Part shown: positions 55,387-64,000 of the stretch, piece after piece
Position numbering within the stretch: position 1 is the first letter of the stretch
How the letters are laid out: every line of letters starts with the position of its first letter
Source of the DNA: Ruegeria sp. AD91A
GTDB taxonomy: Bacteria; Pseudomonadota; Alphaproteobacteria; Rhodobacterales; Rhodobacteraceae
NCBI RefSeq assembly: GCF_003443535.1
Contig: NZ_CP031946.1
Location: forward strand, 2,746,501 to 2,810,500
Reading direction: 5' to 3'
DNA: 64,000 bases
The notes under the pieces: generated by a model
What the model was told of the DNA's origin: nothing
The model's database searches: none
The model's input: the letters and a program-made list of their open reading frames with translations, nothing else
Position numbers and translations under genes: made by a program

Positions 55387-55854
55387 TCAGTTCACGGCTT
55401 TGGCGTCCACCACATCCTTCTCGATGGCCTTGGCCGAGGTGATCTCGATCCGGCGCGGTTTCAGGGCCTCTGGAACCTCGCGCTTCAGTTCGATGTTCAG
55501 CATACCGTTTTCGTGGCTCGCACCGGTGACGCGGACATGGTCCGCCAAGGCAAACCGACGCTCGAACGCGCGGGTGGCGATGCCACGGTGCAGATAGGTG
55601 CGCTCTTTGTCTTCAGCGGCTTTTTTGCCTGCCACGACAAGTGAATTCTCTTTCACTTCTACGGCCAGGTCGTTTTCCGAAAACCCGGCGACGGCCACCG
55701 AAATTCGGTAGGTGTCGACATCGGTTTTTTCGATGTTGTAGGGTGGATAGCTGGGCTGGGCCCCATCGTTGGTCAGAACGCGATCCATCATGTCGGCGAT
55801 CTGGTCAAAGCCAATGGTGGCGCGGTGCAGCGGTGCAAAATCAAACGTACGCAT
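55387..55854 (-). CDS. hspA: Small heat-shock protein Hsp20
   Basis: Alpha-crystallin-type chaperone of 155 residues: N-terminal FDFAPLHRATIGFDQI, the crystallin core with YRISVAVAGFSENDLAVEV, and a C-terminal GMLNIELKREVPE motif and IEI. Similar to IbpA; I use the general symbol with caution. The region upstream to 55977 holds its promoter and an imperfect palindrome near 55914-55926; no clear sigma-32 site could be read. Confidence 0.93.
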   Translation of the reverse strand: MRTFDFAPLHRATIGFDQIADMMDRVLTNDGAQPSYPPYNIEKTDVDTYRISVAVAGFSENDLAVEVKENSLVVAGKKAAEDKERTYLHRGIATRAFERRFALADHVRVTGASHENGMLNIELKREVPEALKPRRIEITSAKAIEKDVVDAKAVN

Positions 55855-55977
55855 GTGTCATATCCTCATTCTTGAGCGATTTGCGATAAGTGCCCTCCGA
55901 TCGGACGGGCGATTTCGAATATCGAACCCCGTTGTGGCGATCCGATATACATCACATGGGTAGCGATTTCGCCGAGT

Positions 55978-56793
55978 TCAACCCCCGCCGGAACTGATGA
56001 ATTTCGCACCAGATCCTGACTTGCCGGAACCGACCTGCAACCGGCGAATCGACGCCTTGGGCTGAGGTGCGTCGCGCCGCATAATAGCCTTGAGTTCGGC
56101 GACTATCCCGTCAAGCTCCATGCCAAACCCCACCTTTCTGCGACCGTTCGTGCCTACCGCCGAAACCACAGACAGGATCTGCCAGCGGGAACCGTTTCTC
56201 GCCAGAATTGCAGACCCGGAAGACCCGAAAGTAATGTCGCAATCAAAGGTGATCAGACCCTGCCTGCGGTCGATGATACGGCACGACCGTTCTCGTGTGA
56301 TCGCCTCGGACCGTCCCCGCCCGTACGAGGCGATGCTGATCTCATTGCCCGGAACACGGCCGCTGTGCAGCGCAAAGGGGTCGGCGACCGAGTACGGAAT
56401 AGGCTCGTTCAGCCGCATCAGTGCCACATCCAACTGGACACCTTCTTGTGAAAGTGGGTTCTGCGAACCATAGCTGGGATGAACGACGATTTGCGTGACC
56501 TGACGCTCGGCCAAAGCGTTGCCGTTGCTGAGGCCTGCACGAAACGTGATGTCTTCGGGTACGTAAGTCTTCCCGGTACGACGATCCACCGCACAATGGG
56601 CCGCGGTCAGCACCATGTCCTGCGCAATCAACGTGCCGGTACAATACGAGGCGTCGCGGACATCCAGCCGTCCGATCGCCTCCCAACCATAAAGGTCATC
56701 CCGATCGGTCAGCCTGCGCTTGTTGGATTGCGCATGCAGCGCTGTTGCCAAGACGCTCAGGCCAAGTAACAGGCTCCAGAAGACTCTCATCAT
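55978..56793 (-). CDS. Secreted trypsin-like serine protease, downstream copy
   Basis: S1-family protease of 271 residues: a signal peptide to about 21, catalytic H66 in LTAAHCAVD, D122 in LDVALMRL and S192 in FGSSGSAIL. It has six or so cysteines for disulfides. The start overlaps the stop of the other protease (ATGA). The N-terminal half is clearly related to its neighbour. A C-terminal Ser/Gly-rich stretch ends the protein. Confidence 0.9.
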   Translation of the reverse strand: MMRVFWSLLLGLSVLATALHAQSNKRRLTDRDDLYGWEAIGRLDVRDASYCTGTLIAQDMVLTAAHCAVDRRTGKTYVPEDITFRAGLSNGNALAERQVTQIVVHPSYGSQNPLSQEGVQLDVALMRLNEPIPYSVADPFALHSGRVPGNEISIASYGRGRSEAITRERSCRIIDRRQGLITFDCDITFGSSGSAILARNGSRWQILSVVSAVGTNGRRKVGFGMELDGIVAELKAIMRRDAPQPKASIRRLQVGSGKSGSGAKFISSGGG

Positions 56794-57581
56794 GGCCGAA
56801 TGAACCTTGCGCCTATGTTCTTGTTCGTTCCCGATCCGGACGAGGAAAGCCCAAATCCTCGCCCCGCAGAAAGTTCGTCACGCAGCAATTTCAGCGAATG
56901 CTCAACCGCGGTTCCAATTGCAACACTCTGGCCGTCCATACTGGCCTTGGCCGCTACCACCGATACGATCTGAGGGCGCGCGCCCGCGAAGGAAAAAACC
57001 GGTGCCCCCGAGGACCCGAAATCAACATCGCAGGACATGATCATAAACCCGGCCTGCCGGTTCATGACCGAACAGACCTGTTGTAGAGACGGAGCTTCTG
57101 ACCTGTCATGCGCATAAGACACAACGCCCACTTCAGCGCCGCGTTTGGGCTGATCGCCCGACTCAAATGGAATTACCGCGGTATTACGGATCGGCTGCCA
57201 CAGCTCGATCAAAGCCACGTCCGCGCTTACCCGGTCGGCCGTAGAATCGTCGCCATATTGGTAATCCGGATGGATCACAGCCTGGCGCGCGGTCCGATAC
57301 GCCAACGCACGTCCCAAACGCCACCCGGCCAGAAACTCGATATCTGCGGGGTTGATCCGTTGTCCGGATCTTTTGTCAAACAGGCAATGCGCCGCTGTCA
57401 GTACAAGCGTCGGCGACACCAGCGTTCCGGTGCAAAACCCTGCGCCGGCGATATCCAACCGCCCGACAGCCATCCACTCGCGCCCCGAATCCGTCGTATT
57501 CAGGCTTTCCAGTCCGGTGTCCTGCGCCGTGGCCGCCAACGGCAAGACACAGAGCACGATCGCCTTGATCCAGTTGCGCAC
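56790..57581 (-). CDS. Secreted trypsin-like serine protease, upstream copy
   Basis: S1-family protease of 263 residues with a signal peptide to about 19, catalytic H65 in LTAAHCLFD, an aspartate in ADVALIEL and the serine in DFGSSGAPV. The tandem copy follows with a 4-base overlap, so the two are cotranscribed and probably arose by duplication. Role and substrate are unknown; glcF lies upstream behind a terminator. Confidence 0.9.
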   Translation of the reverse strand: MRNWIKAIVLCVLPLAATAQDTGLESLNTTDSGREWMAVGRLDIAGAGFCTGTLVSPTLVLTAAHCLFDKRSGQRINPADIEFLAGWRLGRALAYRTARQAVIHPDYQYGDDSTADRVSADVALIELWQPIRNTAVIPFESGDQPKRGAEVGVVSYAHDRSEAPSLQQVCSVMNRQAGFMIMSCDVDFGSSGAPVFSFAGARPQIVSVVAAKASMDGQSVAIGTAVEHSLKLLRDELSAGRGFGLSSSGSGTNKNIGARFIRP

Positions 57582-57670
57582 GCGGTTCTCCGAGACTCAC
57601 TTCGAAGCTTTTGTCTTACGTGCCGCGTTGGGCGAAAATAGGGCGGTCAGGCACCGAAGGAATTTCCGTG

Positions 57671-57692
57671 GAAAATGATGCCCGCTGGCATC
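57671..57692 (-). terminator. Terminator after glcF
   Basis: On the minus strand GATGCC-AGCG-GGCATC is followed by ATTTTCC, 9 bases after the glcF stop. The stem is short but GC-rich. Confidence 0.65.
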
Positions 57693-57700
57693 AGCATGAT

Positions 57701-59014
57701 TTACCGCAAGACGGGAACCGGGTTCCCTGTTCTGTGCAAGGCCGGTGGCTTTGGCCCGCCCGTCGCCCAGTCCAGCAACTCTACCGTATGAACGATCGGT
57801 AGTTGCGTACCAGAACCGATCTGCATCATGCAACCGATATTGCCGGCGGCAATGATATCAGGCTTTTTCGCCTCAAGTGTTCTGACTTTTCGCTGTTTCA
57901 ACTGGCCCGATATTTCCGGCTGCATCAGGTTGTACGTTCCCGCGCTGCCGCAGCACAAATGGCTGTCGGTAGGTTCGACAACCGTGAAACCCGCGTGGTT
58001 CAGCAAATCTTTGGGGTAAGACTTGATCTTCTGCCCATGCTGCAACGAACAGGCGGCATGATAGGCGACGGTCAGGTTTTGGTTTTCGCCCGTCGGCAGG
58101 TCCAGCTTGAACAGAAGTTCACTGATATCCATAGCGATTCCAGACACACGCGCCGCATCTTCGGCAAGCGGGTCATTGCGAAACATGTGCCCATAGTCTT
58201 TCACGGTGGTGCCACAACCGGAGGTATTGATGACTATGGCGTCCAGTCCTTCACCGTCCATTTCGCGATTCCAGGCTCTGATATTGGCGGTTGCCGCCAT
58301 ATGACTGTCTTGCACCTTACCCATGTGATGGGTCAAAGCTCCGCAACACCCGGCACCGTCAGCGACCACAACTTCGCACCCCAATCGAGTCAGCAGGCGG
58401 ATCGTGGCGTCATTGATATCGGTGTTCAGCGCCCTTTGCGCGCAGCCCGTCATCAGCGCCACCCGCATTTTTCGTTCACCGCCGGGCGCAAATCTCTGCG
58501 GATCATCGTTACGGCTGACAGGCGGGATATGCTTAGGCGCCATGTCCAACATCGCGCGCAGCCGGGCATCAGGCATCAGGAACCTGAAAGGACGGCCCAG
58601 CCTGGCCCCGATCAGGGCCCAACGGAATCGCATCGGATAGGGCAGGATCTGCGCCAAAACCCAGCGCAACACACGATCCGTCAGCGGGCGCTTGTAGTTG
58701 GCCTCGATATATTCACGCGCATGATCGACCAGATGCATATAATGCACGCCTGACGGGCAGGTGGTCATGCAGGCCAGACAGGACAGGCAGCGGTCGATGT
58801 GCCTGACCGTCTTTTCGTCGGGCACACGCCCGTTTTCCAGCATGTCCTTGATCAGGTAGATGCGCCCACGCGGACTGTCGAGCTCATCTCCCAGCACCTG
58901 ATATGTAGGGCACGTGGCCGTGCAAAATCCGCAATGGACGCAGTTGCGCAGAATCTCGTTCGACCGCTGGATTGCCGGGTCTTGCAATTGCTTTTCCGTG
59001 AATGTTGTCTGCAT
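57701..59014 (-). CDS. glcF: Glycolate oxidase iron-sulfur subunit
   Basis: Electron-transfer subunit of the glycolate dehydrogenase GlcDEF, 437 residues. Two ferredoxin-type clusters are seen: C25, C28, C31 and C35 in CVHCGFCTATCP, and a second set in CLSCLACMTTCP near 74-85. Two cysteine-rich CCG domains follow (CCGAL and CCGSAG). Third gene of glcD-glcE-glcF; 4 bases after glcE. Confidence 0.95.
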   Translation of the reverse strand: MQTTFTEKQLQDPAIQRSNEILRNCVHCGFCTATCPTYQVLGDELDSPRGRIYLIKDMLENGRVPDEKTVRHIDRCLSCLACMTTCPSGVHYMHLVDHAREYIEANYKRPLTDRVLRWVLAQILPYPMRFRWALIGARLGRPFRFLMPDARLRAMLDMAPKHIPPVSRNDDPQRFAPGGERKMRVALMTGCAQRALNTDINDATIRLLTRLGCEVVVADGAGCCGALTHHMGKVQDSHMAATANIRAWNREMDGEGLDAIVINTSGCGTTVKDYGHMFRNDPLAEDAARVSGIAMDISELLFKLDLPTGENQNLTVAYHAACSLQHGQKIKSYPKDLLNHAGFTVVEPTDSHLCCGSAGTYNLMQPEISGQLKQRKVRTLEAKKPDIIAAGNIGCMMQIGSGTQLPIVHTVELLDWATGGPKPPALHRTGNPVPVLR

Positions 59015-59018
59015 CGCC

Positions 59019-60119
59019 CTATCCCATCAGTCCCGGGTTGAACAAACCACGAGGATCAAATTTCGCACGCAAACCCTTTGTCAGAGCCGATACTGTTGTT
59101 GGTTCCGGTTGAAACCACCCCAGTTTTGTGATCGTTGCGTGGTCAGAACGCACCAGCGTGGCATGACCAGAAAACTCACCAAGTCGGGCACGCACATCCG
59201 TGCCGGCCGGGACCCGCAGCCAAACAAGACCGCCGCCCCAATCAAACAGCGCTTGATCCGCTTCAACCCGCGCGGATGTTTCGGCCGCGTCACCAGGTTT
59301 GACAGACAGCCGCCAGATATCTCCGCCTTTCCCTTGGAACGGATGAACGTCGCGGATCCCGGTCCAAAGCGTGACGGCATCTCCTTCGTCTGTCACCTCT
59401 CCGAAACCTGACAGTACGGCGGTCAACCGACCGATCCGATATGCAACCGAATCCGCAAAGCCTTCGACCCTAAGCAAGGCTTTTCCGTCCTCAGGGTTAT
59501 AGACGGCCCCGGTCACCTCAAAGGGTGACTTCAACGCAGCAGAAAGAACTTCCACCGCGCTTCCGACGTCCTGCACGGCGACGGACAAGGTCGCCACGCT
59601 TTCCGGCTTGGGCAACACCTTCAACGACACTTCGGTCAGAATGCCCAATGTCCCCCAAGACCCGGCCATCAATTTGACCAGATCATAACCGGTAACGTTT
59701 TTCATCACCCGCCCGCCGTTCTTGATCACCTGTCCACGCCCGTCGACGAAACGCACGCCCAGCAGGAAATCCCGGCATGCACCGACCTGAATCCGCCGCG
59801 GGCCAGAGATATTGGCCGCCACAACACCGCCAATCGTTGGTTCACCCTGAGTTTCAAGCAAACTGCGGTGGTCCATCGGCTCAAACGCCAGCTGCTGACC
59901 TTCCGCCTCAAGCACGGCCTGGATCTCTGCCAATGGCGTTCCGGCATTGGCCACAAGAGTAAGCGCCCCGGGTTCGTAAAGCGAAATGCCACGCAGAGCC
60001 CCGGTTTCGATATTCGCTTCAGGACCGGAGATTGCGCGCGTACCGCCACCGACGATGCGAACAGGGTCTCTCAACCCGGCCACCATGTCGGCCAGTTCAG
60101 ATTCTGTTTCTGGTTTCAT
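59019..60119 (-). CDS. glcE: Glycolate oxidase FAD-binding subunit
   Basis: FAD-binding PCMH-type subunit of 366 residues. RIVGGGTRAISG (about 20-31) and GVVAANISGPRRIQVG with NVTGYDLVKLMAGSWGTLG are typical. The ATG at 60119 is chosen; an ATG 12 bases upstream is possible. Either overlaps the end of glcD by 23-35 bases. Confidence 0.93.
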   Translation of the reverse strand: MKPETESELADMVAGLRDPVRIVGGGTRAISGPEANIETGALRGISLYEPGALTLVANAGTPLAEIQAVLEAEGQQLAFEPMDHRSLLETQGEPTIGGVVAANISGPRRIQVGACRDFLLGVRFVDGRGQVIKNGGRVMKNVTGYDLVKLMAGSWGTLGILTEVSLKVLPKPESVATLSVAVQDVGSAVEVLSAALKSPFEVTGAVYNPEDGKALLRVEGFADSVAYRIGRLTAVLSGFGEVTDEGDAVTLWTGIRDVHPFQGKGGDIWRLSVKPGDAAETSARVEADQALFDWGGGLVWLRVPAGTDVRARLGEFSGHATLVRSDHATITKLGWFQPEPTTVSALTKGLRAKFDPRGLFNPGLMG

Positions 60120-61590
60120 GACAAAATCCATTATTAGAGCCTGATATTTTAGACATCCGTGCATCGCGGCGGGTTTCCGACACGTTCAGAGGGAACACTT
60201 TGGCAGGGTTCAGAAGCCAATCGGGATCAAAAACGTCTTTGACCGCCATCTGCGCCTCAAGATCGGCAGGGGCATATTGATGCGACATGAGATCCCTTTT
60301 CTCGATACCCACGCCATGCTCACCGGTCAGGCAACCGCCTTCGTCCACGCATAGTTTCAGAATTTCGGCCCCGAAGGCCTCGCATTTTTCCAGATCACCC
60401 GGTTTATTGGCATCGAAAAGGATCAACGGATGCATGTTCCCGTCACCTGCGTGAAAAACATTCCCGACAGGCAGCCCGAATTCTTCACTCAACTCGCCGA
60501 TGCGGCGCAGCACCGTTGGCAGGGCCGACACCGGGATCGTACCGTCAAGGCACATGTAATCGTTCAACTGCCCCATGGCACCGAATGCAGATTTCCGACC
60601 AAGCCAGATTTTTGCGCTTTCTTCGGCTGACTGGCTTTCCCGCAGTTCGACCGGGTTGTGGCGTTTGGCGATCTCGATGATTTTCGACAGTTGATGGTCG
60701 ATTTCGGCTTCCGACCCTTCCACTTCGACAATCAACAGCGCATGGCAGTCGGGGTATCCGGCGTGCGCAAAGTTCTCGCAGGCCTTTATGCACAGCGTGT
60801 CCATGAACTCGATCGCGACCGGCAAAATGCCCGATTTGATAATGTCCGAGACACACCGGCCCGCGACTTCATTGTCGTCGAACCCCATCAGAACCGGCCG
60901 CGCGCCTTCGGGTTTGCGCAGAACGCGCAGCGTCGCTTCGGTCACCACGCCCAGCTGACCTTCCGAGCCGCAAATGACGCCCAACAGATCCAGACCGGGC
61001 GCATCCAGATACGCACCGCCGATTTCAACGACATTGCCATCCATCATCACCATGGTCACGCCCAGAAGGTTGTTCGTTGTCACACCATATTTCAGGCAAT
61101 GGGCACCACCTGAATTCATCGCGATATTGCCAGCAATGGCACAGGCCAGTTGCGAGGATGGATCAGGCGCATAGAAAAAGTCCTCTTCCTCGACCGCGCC
61201 GGTAACGCTCAGATTCGTGCGGCCAGTCTGCACCCTGATGAAACGGTTGTCATAATCTACCTCCAGCACCTCATTCATCCGCGCGACACCCAGAATGACA
61301 CAATCGGCAGTCGGCAACGCCCCACCGGCCAGCGACGTACCCGCACCGCGCGGAACGACCGGCACGCCTTCGTCATGGCAAATGCGCAAAACATCCGAGA
61401 CTTCCTGCGTGCTTGACGGCAACACGGCTAGCATCGGAGGGCATTTGTACGCCGTCAGCGCATCACACTCATAGGCCCGGGTTTCAACCGGATCATGAAT
61501 GATTGCATCTTTTGGCAGGACCTGCGCCAGCCGGGCGACAACCTTACTTTTCCGGCTCAGAACATCCGCACTTGGCTTTGGCATTTCCAT
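60097..61590 (-). CDS. glcD: Glycolate oxidase subunit GlcD
   Basis: Catalytic FAD subunit that oxidises glycolate to glyoxylate, 497 residues. FAD-domain motifs are PVVPRGAGTSLAGGALP (about 75-91), YAPDPSSQLACAIAGNIAMNSGG and EGQLGVVTEATLRV; the C-terminal domain carries HAGDGNMHPLIL and GEHGVGIEKR. A GGGAG site before the ATG at 61590 supports that start. A palindrome sits 14-34 bases upstream. The D-lactate dehydrogenase family is related, but GlcE and GlcF beside it settle the call. Confidence 0.96.
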   Translation of the reverse strand: MEMPKPSADVLSRKSKVVARLAQVLPKDAIIHDPVETRAYECDALTAYKCPPMLAVLPSSTQEVSDVLRICHDEGVPVVPRGAGTSLAGGALPTADCVILGVARMNEVLEVDYDNRFIRVQTGRTNLSVTGAVEEEDFFYAPDPSSQLACAIAGNIAMNSGGAHCLKYGVTTNNLLGVTMVMMDGNVVEIGGAYLDAPGLDLLGVICGSEGQLGVVTEATLRVLRKPEGARPVLMGFDDNEVAGRCVSDIIKSGILPVAIEFMDTLCIKACENFAHAGYPDCHALLIVEVEGSEAEIDHQLSKIIEIAKRHNPVELRESQSAEESAKIWLGRKSAFGAMGQLNDYMCLDGTIPVSALPTVLRRIGELSEEFGLPVGNVFHAGDGNMHPLILFDANKPGDLEKCEAFGAEILKLCVDEGGCLTGEHGVGIEKRDLMSHQYAPADLEAQMAVKDVFDPDWLLNPAKVFPLNVSETRRDARMSKISGSNNGFCHETRNRI

Positions 61591-61603
61591 GGCGCTTCTC
61601 CCT

Positions 61604-61624
61604 TTGGTAAAATAATATTACCAA
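61604..61624. promoter_or_regulatory. Palindromic operator upstream of glcD
   Basis: TTGGTAA-N7-TTACCAA, a perfect 7-base inverted repeat in an AT-rich stretch directly upstream of the glcD Shine-Dalgarno. The TGGT/ACCA half-sites resemble those of FadR-type GntR regulators such as GlcC, so it is a likely repressor or activator site for glcDEF. Confidence 0.6.
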
Positions 61625-61670
61625 TTTACCGCACTGGCAAGTTCCGATCTCCGGTCGTACTGTCGCGCCC

Positions 61671-62381
61671 ATGACCTGGATCGAACGTGCCGCCCTTTTT
61701 TCCCCTCTGGATTATTCCGCCATGGCAATATTGCTGGGTGCGTGGCTGTGGATCGGATGGAAGATCGAACATCCTTCGCCACGGAAACGGTCCGTCGCCC
61801 TTATGATGGATGGCTACCGCCGCGACTGGATGCACGAGATGGTGACGCGCCAGCCACGCATGTTCGACGCTCAGGTCGTGGCCGCCATGCGGCAAGGCAG
61901 CACCTTTTTCGCCTCAACCACGATGATTGCAATCGGGGGCGGTCTGGCCCTGTTGGGTAATACCGAGCGATTGGCCGGGGTGGCTACGGATCTTGCCATC
62001 GGCAGTGCACCGGCGATGGTCTGGGAAATCAAGATACTTGTCGTCGTCCTGCTGCTGGCCAATGCTTTCCTGAAATACGTCTGGGCACATCGTCTTTTTG
62101 GCTACTGCGCCGTTTTGATGGCCTCGGTCCCAAACGATCCCGAACACCCGCAAGCCTATCCTCGGGCCGGTCAGGCGGCCGAGATCTGCGTGACCGCCGC
62201 CCGAAGCTTCAACCGTGGTCTCCGTGCCACCTATTTCGCCCTCGCTTCGCTGGCGTGGTTTCTTGGGCCGATGGCATTGGTCCTAGGCACCGTGATTGCA
62301 TTCGGTGTCCTGTATCGCCGCGAGTTTGCATCGCAGTCCCGCGCGATCCTCATGGCCCAAACCTCAAACACAGAGACGTGA
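61671..62381 (+). CDS. DUF599-family membrane protein
   Basis: A 236-residue inner-membrane protein of DUF599, with four or more helices (about 15-31, 84-102, 122-140 and 195-220) and the motif VAAMRQGSTFFASTT near the first third. Function unknown. It is divergent from glcD and starts a short plus-strand unit. Confidence 0.85.
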   Translation: MTWIERAALFSPLDYSAMAILLGAWLWIGWKIEHPSPRKRSVALMMDGYRRDWMHEMVTRQPRMFDAQVVAAMRQGSTFFASTTMIAIGGGLALLGNTERLAGVATDLAIGSAPAMVWEIKILVVVLLLANAFLKYVWAHRLFGYCAVLMASVPNDPEHPQAYPRAGQAAEICVTAARSFNRGLRATYFALASLAWFLGPMALVLGTVIAFGVLYRREFASQSRAILMAQTSNTET

Positions 62382-62416
62382 TCCCCATGCACCGCGTTAA
62401 ACCGTACGTTCGATCC

Positions 62417-62764
62417 ATGCGATATGTGATTCTCAGTGCCCTGCTGGCTGCGCCTGCCCTTGCGGACCCGCCGACAATCGAAAAGGTCCGCGCCAGTTCC
62501 AATGGTGATGCCTGGCGGTTTGACGTGACGATCCGGCATCCCGATACAGGCTGGGATCATTACGCCGACGGCTGGCGCGTTCTGGACATGGACGGGAATG
62601 AGTTGGGAATGCGTGTGCTGCACCATCCGCATGAGACCGAGCAGCCTTTTACACGCTCGCTTGGTGGCGTGGTCATTCCTGAAAACGTATCTCAGGTGCA
62701 GATTCAGGCGCGGAGCAATGTGGATGGCTGGAATGAAGACACCACATTGATCAAATTGGACTGA
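62417..62764 (+). CDS. Small secreted protein of unknown function
   Basis: 115 residues with a signal peptide (MRYVILSALLAAPALA, cleaved after ALA) and a compact domain containing HPDTGWDHYADGWRVLDMDG and the HHPHETEQPF segment. This is a conserved-looking periplasmic domain, not a known enzyme. An ATG at 62387 would add 10 residues and lies only 6 bases after the DUF599 stop; the signal peptide favours 62417. Confidence 0.72.
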   Translation: MRYVILSALLAAPALADPPTIEKVRASSNGDAWRFDVTIRHPDTGWDHYADGWRVLDMDGNELGMRVLHHPHETEQPFTRSLGGVVIPENVSQVQIQARSNVDGWNEDTTLIKLD

Positions 62765-62767
62765 CCT

Positions 62768-63253
62768 TCAGAATATCCCCATGGCCAGGCCCGCACCCAG
62801 TGCGGAACCGATCTCGCGGCTCTGATTCAGTTGATCATTCGGGATGGTCTTTTCGGCCAAAATGGCCTCGGGCGTTTGTGCATGGGTGCAGATGATCAAC
62901 GGAGGCTGAACCTCTTTCAATCGCCAGCCAGTGGCAATCCGGGCAATCTGGCGGGCGGCATTCTGTCCGTCTGATCCGGCGCAAACCATCTGCGCATATG
63001 GGCGGCCCTCGATCTTTCCCAGCACAGGGTAATAGCAGCGGTCAAAGAACTCCTTCATCAGGCCCGAGATCGCCGCCAGATTTTCTGGCGCGCAGAAGAT
63101 GTAGCCGTCGGCGGCCAGTACATCTTCAGGCCCGGCCTGATCCGCGCGAGCGAGTTTCGTGTCCGCCTCACCTCGCGCTGCTTCAGCAGCCGCTTCGGCC
63201 ATCTGCCGGGCACCGCCTGTGCGCGAGTGGTAAACGATCAGAAGCTGCGCCAT
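62768..63253 (-). CDS. Flavodoxin-like NAD(P)H-dependent oxidoreductase
   Basis: A 161-residue flavodoxin-fold protein: VYHSRTGGARQMAEAA (about 7-22) is the FMN phosphate loop, and APENLAAISGLMKEFFDR resembles the WrbA/NADPH-FMN reductase region. Convergent with the small secreted protein gene, and its start is 1 base after the rlmH stop region. Reductant and substrate are not evident. Confidence 0.8.
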   Translation of the reverse strand: MAQLLIVYHSRTGGARQMAEAAAEAARGEADTKLARADQAGPEDVLAADGYIFCAPENLAAISGLMKEFFDRCYYPVLGKIEGRPYAQMVCAGSDGQNAARQIARIATGWRLKEVQPPLIICTHAQTPEAILAEKTIPNDQLNQSREIGSALGAGLAMGIF

Positions 63254-63254
63254 G

Positions 63255-63725
63255 TCAGACCCGGTGATAGGGACCGCCCGACAGAATGGTCGCGGCCCGA
63301 TAAAGTTGCTCGGCCAACATCACACGGACCAGCATATGTGGCCAGACCATCGATCCGAACGAGATGGAAAAATCAGCCTCGGCCCGCAGATCAGGGTCTA
63401 TTCCGTCTGCTCCGCCGATGATCAGCGCCAGATCCTGCCGCCCCGCATCACGCCAACCGCCCAGCTTTTTTGCGAAATCGGGCGAAGACATGACTAGCCC
63501 ACGCTCATCTAACGTACAGATCACAGCGCCCTTGGGCAGTACCTTGCGCAGCAGCGCGGCTTCGGCACCCATGCCTGCGTTTTTCTTGTCTTCGACCTCG
63601 ATCACCCGCGCAGGACCAAGGCCCAGGCCACGGCCGGTCCGGTCAAAGCGGGTCAGGTAATCGTCAAGCAGGGATTTCTCCGGTCCGGCGCGCAATCGCC
63701 CGACCGCAACTATGCTGATACGCAT
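63255..63725 (-). CDS. rlmH: 23S rRNA pseudouridine-1915 methyltransferase RlmH
   Basis: SPOUT-class methyltransferase of 156 residues that methylates pseudouridine 1915 of 23S r[24 protein letters not shown] and the C-terminal YHRV are diagnostic. It follows rsfS, its usual neighbour. Confidence 0.96.
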   Translation of the reverse strand: MRISIVAVGRLRAGPEKSLLDDYLTRFDRTGRGLGLGPARVIEVEDKKNAGMGAEAALLRKVLPKGAVICTLDERGLVMSSPDFAKKLGGWRDAGRQDLALIIGGADGIDPDLRAEADFSISFGSMVWPHMLVRVMLAEQLYRAATILSGGPYHRV

Positions 63726-63769
63726 ATCTCTCTCGCCTCCGGCCCCTCAATGCAGGCCGGGATGGCGCC

Positions 63770-64000
63770 TCAGTTTGCCGAGGCGCTGCCGCCCTGAGGC
63801 AGCCACATCTTTTCCAGCTGGTAGAATTCGCGCACTTCGGGGCGGAAGATATGGACGATCACATCGCCCGTATCGATCAGCACCCAGTCGCCGACATCCT
63901 TGCCTTCGACCTTAGAGGTGAAACCGAATTCCTGCTTGATGCGATCCGTCAGCTTTTCCGCCATGGCCGAGACCTGACGTGTTGAACGTCCGGATGCAAT
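63770..64000 (-). CDS. rsfS: Ribosomal silencing factor RsfS, 5' end outside window
   Basis: The C-terminal part of RsfS, which blocks joining of ribosomal subunits. In-frame residues run to the window edge as IASGRSTRQVSAMAEKL, the family motif, then VGDWVLIDTGDVIVHIF and REFYQLEKMW. The real start is beyond 64000; the internal ATG at 63964 is not it. Next to rlmH as usual. Confidence 0.94.
   Translation of the reverse strand: MASGRSTRQVSAMAEKLTDRIKQEFGFTSKVEGKDVGDWVLIDTGDVIVHIFRPEVREFYQLEKMWLPQGGSASAN

Noticed and set aside
1..64000. CRISPR array, prophage or insertion sequence
   Set aside because: No regularly spaced repeats, transposase, integrase or phage structural gene was seen on either strand.

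Overview
The window reads as a chromosomal segment of an alphaproteobacterium of the order Rhodobacterales, most likely the Roseobacter group. The basis is the moderately high GC, the rimP-nusA-ylxR-infB order with a YlxR fused to an L7Ae-like domain, the Rhodobacterales-type arrangement of flagellar genes with CtrA-like boxes, the DUF1523/DUF6638 families, and the many short class III cyclase, Hsp20 and YkuD proteins typical of marine relatives. The genus is not fixed by anything I can see. No rRNA, tRNA, insertion sequence, prophage or CRISPR array is visible.

Layout. 1-5 kb: threonine breakdown (kbl, a cysteine-synthase-like gene, tdh) followed by the first two steps of tryptophan breakdown (tryptophan 2,3-dioxygenase and a kynurenine-formamidase-like hydrolase). 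5-10.4 kb, minus strand: translation/transcription operon rimP-nusA-ylxR-infB. 10.5-17 kb: proline iminopeptidase with a half-size solute-binding protein, ubiG, an AT-richer orphan, a comF-grxC-nitrilase-marR operon and a methyltransferase. 17-24.6 kb: hemH, small envelope proteins, an L,D-transpeptidase, a CAP-domain lipoprotein, ptsN, hpf, and the lipopolysaccharide block lptB-lptA-lptC-kdsD with an RNase D. 24.7-26.8 kb: a CsoR/RcnR-type metal sensor with a His-tailed MFS exporter and an Lrp regulator.

26.9-43.8 kb is a flagellar region: a lytic transglycosylase, flhA-fliR-flhB and a coiled-coil gene on plus; flgB-flgC-fliE-fliQ-flgF-flgG-flgA-flgH-fliL on minus; fliI, motB, flgE-flgK-flgL-flgI on plus. 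One exact and two near-exact CtrA boxes precede motB, flgE and the flgB/fliI divergent start, which suggests cell-cycle-type control of motility. fliF, fliG, fliM, fliN, fliP, motA and flagellin lie outside the window.

43.9-51.1 kb is the least explained part: eight tightly packed minus-strand genes coding for a coiled-coil protein, several small membrane proteins, an AAA+ ATPase and proteins of unknown function (DUF6638, DUF1523). The overlaps imply one transcript and possibly one membrane-associated ATPase machine. It is the best candidate here for an undescribed system. 51.4-64 kb holds gabD, a cyclase-TPR-HEAT protein, an Hsp20, two tandem trypsin-like proteases, glcDEF with a palindromic operator, DUF599, a small secreted protein, a flavodoxin-like protein, rlmH and the 3' part of rsfS running off the right edge.
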